DNA of 64,000 bases from Rhyacophila brunnea (taxonomy: Eukaryota > Arthropoda > Insecta > Trichoptera > Rhyacophilidae). How positions within the stretch are numbered: position 1 is the stretch's first letter; each line of letters begins with the position of its first letter. The stretch is taken from the NCBI GenBank assembly GCA_022495005.1, contig JAGYXB010001401.1, positions 868,001 through 932,000 of the forward strand. The letters run 5' to 3'. The translations under genes were made by a program, and so were the position numbers. Below the pieces are notes generated by a model. That model saw only the letters and a list, made by a program, of their open reading frames with translations. It did not search any database and was not told where the DNA came from. This document shows, piece after piece, positions 59,120 through 64,000 of this stretch.

Positions 59120-59704
59120 GAATATTTTTTCGAAGTATGATATTTTTCAAAGCATCCATCCGCCCACATGAAGTAACGGTTTGTTACAAGCCGCAAGTTT
59201 TACAGTAATATATTGTTCGTTTTTTTTGATTTCCTTTCCTATTAGAGCCTCAAACAACGCAATCCTTATATTGTTTTCTGTCCGACCATATTCGATTCTA
59301 ATAGGATAATATGGGCCTCCACAGAGTAGAGGTTTATATTAACAGATTTTGTTTTTTTTTACGAGAAATGGATGTCAGCCACTTGCTCAACCTATTAGGT
59401 CCATACCCTGACTCACGCACAAATTGAAAAACAATATGTGTACTTGCCAGACCCAGGATTCGAACCTGGGACCCACGGCGTCATAGTCCAACGCTTAAAC
59501 CGCGCGGCCACCGTGGGATTTTTTCTGTACATCAGGCATAATAACATGTAGATTGACGTGATTTAACCGCTGTTCTGGATCTATTGAATGTCTTCCTTGA
59601 ATAAATACACGTTCAATATTATCAAATGTATCCAAATCTTCGTCTTCACTTCTATTGAAATGATCACTATCGTTATTTTCATCGACATTTTTGTAGTTTT
59701 CCAT
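59120..59704 (-). CDS. Acidic ORF interrupted by a SINE (possible gene or pseudogene)
   Basis: On the minus strand an ATG in good context (ACAATGG) opens at 59704 and encodes MENYKNVDENNDSDHF, then an Asp/Glu-rich stretch and VNLHVIMPDVQKKS before entering the SINE at 59518. Beyond the SINE the minus strand is open again (IEYGRTENNIRIALFEALIG, then YITVKLAACNKPLLHVGGWM) until a stop near 59120. The two parts are in compatible frames if the SINE is removed, but no TSD was read to prove the join. I recognise no family. It may be a small gene, a first exon, or a transposon ORF. Confidence 0.38.
59296..59518 (-). mobile_element. tRNA-derived SINE, best copy of family 2
   Basis: The minus strand starts CACGGTGGCCGCGCGGTTTA (A box) and has a perfect T-arm/B box CCAGGTTCGAATCCTGG. 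The body has CACATATTGTTTTTCAATT, and the tail passes CATTTCTCGTAAAAAAAAC to CTCTGTGGAGGCCCATATTA. Partial relatives are at 28925, 34721 and 39411, all on the minus strand. It sits inside an open frame. Confidence 0.85.
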
Positions 59705-60571
59705 TGTTATTGTTATTTAATTATTTTCTTAATCATGTTATTTACTGTAAATATTTATAAATATTAATAGGTAATGTTATGGAACGGCGAGATGAACTTC
59801 ATTATACACGAATTTATATTAATTAAACTGACTTTATTAGAATGTAATATAATATACTTATAATAGATTATATTATGTTGGACATTGATTTTTTAACCGT
59901 TACACGTTTTTACGGTCATGGTCGCGACGATACTGAAGTTGAAAGGGTATTAAGATTATAAATAATCATATTATGCAGTGCATTGTTAGATATTTAGATT
60001 GATAAGAGAAGTGTAACTCAACATACTTACTTCATACAAAAATAATGAGGCATTCACATTACAATGTAAATAACAATGGAAAGATTAAGATAAGCAATCA
60101 AAAGCATTCTTATACCCCATTAGCATTGGGTATTTGATTACACATTCCATATTAGCTAATAAATGATACTGATAATAGTGATAATAATATGACACCTCAT
60201 CTTGAAATTATTGCATGAATTAAGAATATCTAATAGTAATAAATTAATAATATACAAGGAGTTAGAAAAATACCTGTCCCGTAATACTAACAAATAATAT
60301 AGTCATTGTAAGTGGGAAAAGCATTAAAAGTCCGCCCCTTATAGGATATTACGATAGACTGTCTCAAAAATATTTGAAAATTGCAAATATTTAATCAGGT
60401 GAATAGATACATCAATTTTTCCGTGAATTTATTCAACCAACGGTTGATACTAATGTAAATTTGATGGTTTATCCTGGATGTTATGATGTTTAACTGCATT
60501 TGTCAGCAATAACATTTCGTAGAATTCGCATACACTTTTGATAAATCGTGGAGTAAATGTATACCTGCGTT
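59705..60571. other. AT-rich spacer
   Basis: Nothing recognised. Confidence 0.5.
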
Positions 60572-60634
60572 GGGCCAGACCCCCTGGCCTGCTGAACTCC
60601 CTACTAGAATCGTTCGGGCCAGACTGTCTGGCCC
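60572..60634. repeat. Pair of GGGCCAGAC palindromes
   Basis: GGGCCAGACTGTCTGGCCC at 60616-60634 is a perfect inverted repeat around one base. A second, imperfect one (GGGCCAGACCCCCTGGCCT) lies at 60572-60590. They stand out in AT-rich DNA and resemble subterminal hairpins of DNA transposons, but no matching ends were found. Confidence 0.6.
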
Positions 60635-62756
60635 AGAGAGTGCTAAGAGTTATTAAATGTCTAAGAGACTGGTTTGAGGTTAGCACTCCTTAGATTTTTT
60701 TAACAGTGACAGACAGGAAAAAGTTAGCGAAAATCATTGCTGATCTCTATTAACAAATATTACATAATATACTTATAGAAAAAAAGTCGATATAAATATA
60801 CTTATAACGATAAACGTAATATAATGTACTTAAAAACGTGTAATATTATATTTTTATTCAATTTTGCAAATTATTACATTATTACGAAGCTTAAGGGAAA
60901 TAAATTCCTACATACTTCACTGTTTTTTAAAATATGACAAAAACTCTCCTGTAATATGTTTCCTAACTACAGGAAAATATTTTAACAATTTTTCACGGTG
61001 TGATTATAAAACTTGTTTATGTGCTCATTGGAATTACCTTTTTACGCCATGGATATCAAAATATCGTTCATTTAATATTTCAGATCGCTGTCTTTACGTC
61101 CTTAATATGGCATTGTGAATATTCAAACAAAGTTTTTAAAATTAATATAATTTTCGTACCTAAAATTAAAATTATTTTTTCTCCGAAAAAATACAATAAT
61201 ATATCTATTGAAAAAAACTGAGGAACTTCCAATTTAAAACAGTTATTTCAAACGGTTTTATTGGAATTTTGTATAAAGATTTTATAATGAGTGTTTTACG
61301 GATTATGGGTTTAAATATGTTTTGTTGACCTATTGAATCACTATATAATGCAATAGTTTTGGCTTCTTTGCATTATTATTACATCGTAAAATGATGCTAT
61401 AGTATTTATTAATAATGCGAAAGGTCACAATACCCAATTTATGAGGTAAAAACATTATATCGTCACCTCAATATACTATAACTAGATAACTTGATTTACA
61501 CTATTTTTGAGATAGTTATTGAATATAATTTTATATTTCCTTCTTCACAAAATGATAAAACCACGTAATTCAGAAGTCAATGGAAACTAAATTAATTTTG
61601 TGTCTGAAAATATTAGATATCTTTAAAAACATAAATGCATTAAATAAATAAAATAATATATCTACAATATTTTTTTCATAAAATTGAACATTATTTAATT
61701 GTTCCCAATTAGACAAGCACAATTTTCTATAATTATTTTAAATAATAACTATAGCCTAGATTTTTGTTAATCACGTAAAGTTTAAATTTCATTAACCCGA
61801 CAATGACCACATCAGAGTTATCTAATTGTAGTATTAAGGTAATGATATACTGTGATATATTCTTGTAAAACCGAATAATAGGTCAATCACTTTAACGGCC
61901 TTAACTGTCAATTATTGATATGAAGACACTGTTTTATTTAAATTGCATTAATGGGCTGAAAATTACTAAAATTACAGAGTGAATAGTGATATAATTATGT
62001 AAATTACGAGTAAAAGTTTTCATTTTATTTGTCAAGCGATGTCTACATTTTTTTTTATAATTACGACAGTTGTCATAAGTTAGCTTACATAAAAAATAGC
62101 AACCATTTGGGATAGTTTATGATTGCGTATTTATGCTTGTAATTTTATAATTTAAAATTATAAATTTATTACTAATCGATGTTAAAAAAGAAAATCCAGT
62201 CTAAATAGGTCTTAGGTTCTACTTATTTTCAGCTTATAGTCCTTGGGAAAAGTTCAATAAATTTAACAGAAAAAAATAAAAATAAATGTACTGTCTTTTG
62301 AATTTAAAGCCAACCTTGACCGCGAAAGTCTCCAATTCGTATTGACAAGTTTTAAAAAAGAAATATGCAAACTTGTGTTGGAACCACGGAACGATTGGCC
62401 GTAAAAAGTCAAACTGAATAAGGAGAGAGGGAAAGGTTGTCGCAGAAAAATACAAATACGTGATTTTTGACCAGAGATGAGTTATCGCATTGCATAAAAA
62501 ATTATGATATAAATTGAATGTATTCTTTTGAAAAAATAAAATTTCACCTACAATATTATGGCTATATTAATCTACAGCAATAGTTTCTTGGACTGATTAT
62601 GCCACCAACAAAATGGTTTAAAAACATGGCGATAAGATAATACGTTATAGCTATCATAAAACACAAAAAATGTATAACTAAACATAAGTGGCGGTAAACA
62701 ATCCCAGGGCATGTCAGCATAATTAAGACAATGCGCTGGTCACCGAGTTAAACAAA
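60635..62756. other. AT-rich non-coding stretch
   Basis: No gene recognised. The openings at 60864-61221 and 62234-62455 are Phe/Ile/Tyr-rich and not convincing. Confidence 0.45.
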
Positions 62757-63168
62757 TGTGGCACATCACCTCAACTACGGTCAGCATATTCTGTAAGTGT
62801 GACATACTTTGATGTGGGTCAAAGAACAAAGCCTGGTTAGCAAAACGCCACGAAGTTGCAATGGTTGCCAATAGGTTGCTTAATTTATCGAATATTCATT
62901 TATATAAATGGCGAGTCATCATTGATGGAAAATAAGATTCAGTCTCAGAATCTCAGTAAGCAGTACGTGCTACCATCACGCCTCTCCCAGAACCATTCTA
63001 TCACCGTACTTGGGACTCCGCTGAGCTTTAGACCGCTAACGTCTCTCCTGTGTTATTTACTCTTGTACGAAATGTATACCGTTTACGCTGTAATAAATTC
63101 TCGCTCCGGACTATTCATTCATCTCCAACTCCTTAACCCTAAAGTGGTGACCTCGATCTAAGCCAACA
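62757..63168 (+). mobile_element. Possible solo LTR
   Basis: This less AT-rich ~410 bp unit begins TGTGGCACATC and ends CCAACA. It has a TATA box (TATATAAA, about 62901), a polyadenylation signal AATAAA (about 63091), and a 3' part with AAAGTGGTGACCTCGATCT, reminiscent of Gypsy-type LTR/PBS-proximal text. No TSD is readable (ACAAA versus TCGTC), so the boundaries are guesses. The 101-codon frame across it is not a gene. Confidence 0.38.
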
Positions 63169-63487
63169 TCGTCACTGCTAAATATATATACATGTTAAAG
63201 TGATGCAAAAATACTTCAACAACATAATATAGAATGAATAAAGCGTGCTAATTACAGTAAGTATGGTGTTAAGCCATGTAGTGGGAGGCAATTGATGTCT
63301 TCAATACGTCGTGTTGCCGCTGAGTACTTTGTTTCTTGGAAAAAATACAAGGTACCAGTCAATAATCCAGGTACTCCAGATAAAATAACGGTTGTCTATA
63401 AATGTCAGAGACGCATTCTTAGTTGAGAGTATTAAATTTATATCTTCTAAGCAAATATTTTTTGTGTTCGTGATCTGATACAAAAAT
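63169..63487. other. Spacer including the 63285-63395 segment
   Basis: It contains the segment shared with 35775-35880 (GGCAATTGATGTCTTCAATA on the plus strand), lying about 90 bp upstream of the next dispersed repeat. No gene. Confidence 0.45.
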
Positions 63488-63960
63488 AATTACAAGATCA
63501 AAAGAACTTTTTATATACAACGTTTTTAAATTTTCTGTTGAATTATTATACTCAAACTTGTACTTGATATGAAGTAAATAAAAAATAAGCAAACAAACAA
63601 ATATAGAATACTGAAATGTCATTTTGACATTTCATTTTGATTTCCATAGTAACGCACGTATATATTTATAATTTAGTTGCTAGGACCACCGCCTTAGCAA
63701 CCAATAATAGTTTTTTACTTTTTACGGATTTTTCTGAAATAACTCTCCATACAAAACAGAATTCACTGAAAATTAATTCAATTCTGTTAAAAGATGGGTA
63801 AAAGTATAAAAAAAAATCATTGGCATCGTGCTCTGATATATTCTAAAAGTTTGAAATGTCTAGCTAGTCAGGAAGTTAGTTAAAAATCGATTGAAAGATT
63901 TGTACTGGACAAACAACCACCGGGCAAAAAGAATACGAGCTAATAAAAACGTTGTAATAA
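63488..63960 (+). repeat. ~460 bp dispersed repeat, copy 5 of 5
   Basis: It has the family landmarks (AATTACAAGATCAAAAGAAC, central GTTGCTAGGACCACCGCCTT and AGCAACC, end GAGCTAATAAAAACGTTGTA). It has a small internal duplication of TGACATTTCATTTTGA-type text near 63616-63640. Confidence 0.75.
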
Positions 63961-64000
63961 TATAGTTATATTTTAAATTCGATCTTTTGTAACACGAACA

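Overview
This window is nuclear DNA of an animal, most likely an insect or other arthropod. It is very AT-rich and has few coding stretches. It is crowded with RTE-type non-LTR retrotransposons, tRNA-derived SINEs, hAT elements and other terminal-inverted-repeat (TIR) elements. There is no bacterial-style gene packing, and no rRNA gene or CRISPR array. I cannot name the species from the sequence.

Host coding content is sparse. The best candidate is a GC-rich exon on the minus strand at 27587-27884, followed by a clean GTGAGT donor. Weaker candidates are a short ORF at 20912-21118, a short minus ORF at 54766-54978, and a minus-strand acidic ORF near 59.1-59.7 kb that is split by a SINE. The rest reads as intergenic or deep intronic DNA. 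A CpG- and motif-rich non-repeat block at 49.42-49.66 kb looks cis-regulatory.

Layout. 0-9.5 kb: a SINE with target-site duplications (TSDs), the first of five copies of a ~460 bp repeat, a near-perfect palindrome, a 301 bp MITE with arms over 100 bp, and a Helitron-like repeat carrying a minisatellite. 9.9-15.4 kb: a nest of related non-autonomous elements with tRNA-like cores, plus an internally deleted hAT element that keeps the end of its transposase. 15.9-17.1 kb: a hAT-type element with 8 bp TSDs inside a local duplication. 18.3-21.6 kb: a second SINE, a long inverted repeat, a retrotransposon relic and a TTAA-flanked MITE. 23.5-26.7 kb: two neighbouring 1.4-1.7 kb TIR elements of similar design. 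27.6-27.9 kb: the GC-rich exon. 30.4-32.8 kb: a fold-back SINE-like insertion and a 5'-truncated RTE element. 35-47 kb: more SINEs, MITEs, RTE tails and the second, larger minisatellite-bearing repeat. 50.2-54.0 kb: an RTE fragment with an inverted 5' piece, then an essentially full-length RTE element with three inactivating lesions. 55.9-64 kb: a second copy of the CCCGGG-rich hAT-type element, more SINEs and a possible solo LTR.

The elements depend on each other in the usual way. The RTE units encode (or once encoded) an AP-endonuclease and a reverse transcriptase, and such machinery can also mobilise SINEs. The MITEs have termini but no transposase. TSDs that I could read directly support eleven insertions, two of them with a mismatch. 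The most unusual items are the paired minisatellite/Helitron-like loci, the twin TIR elements with iterated subterminal motifs and 4 bp duplications, and the fold-back insertion at 30.4 kb.
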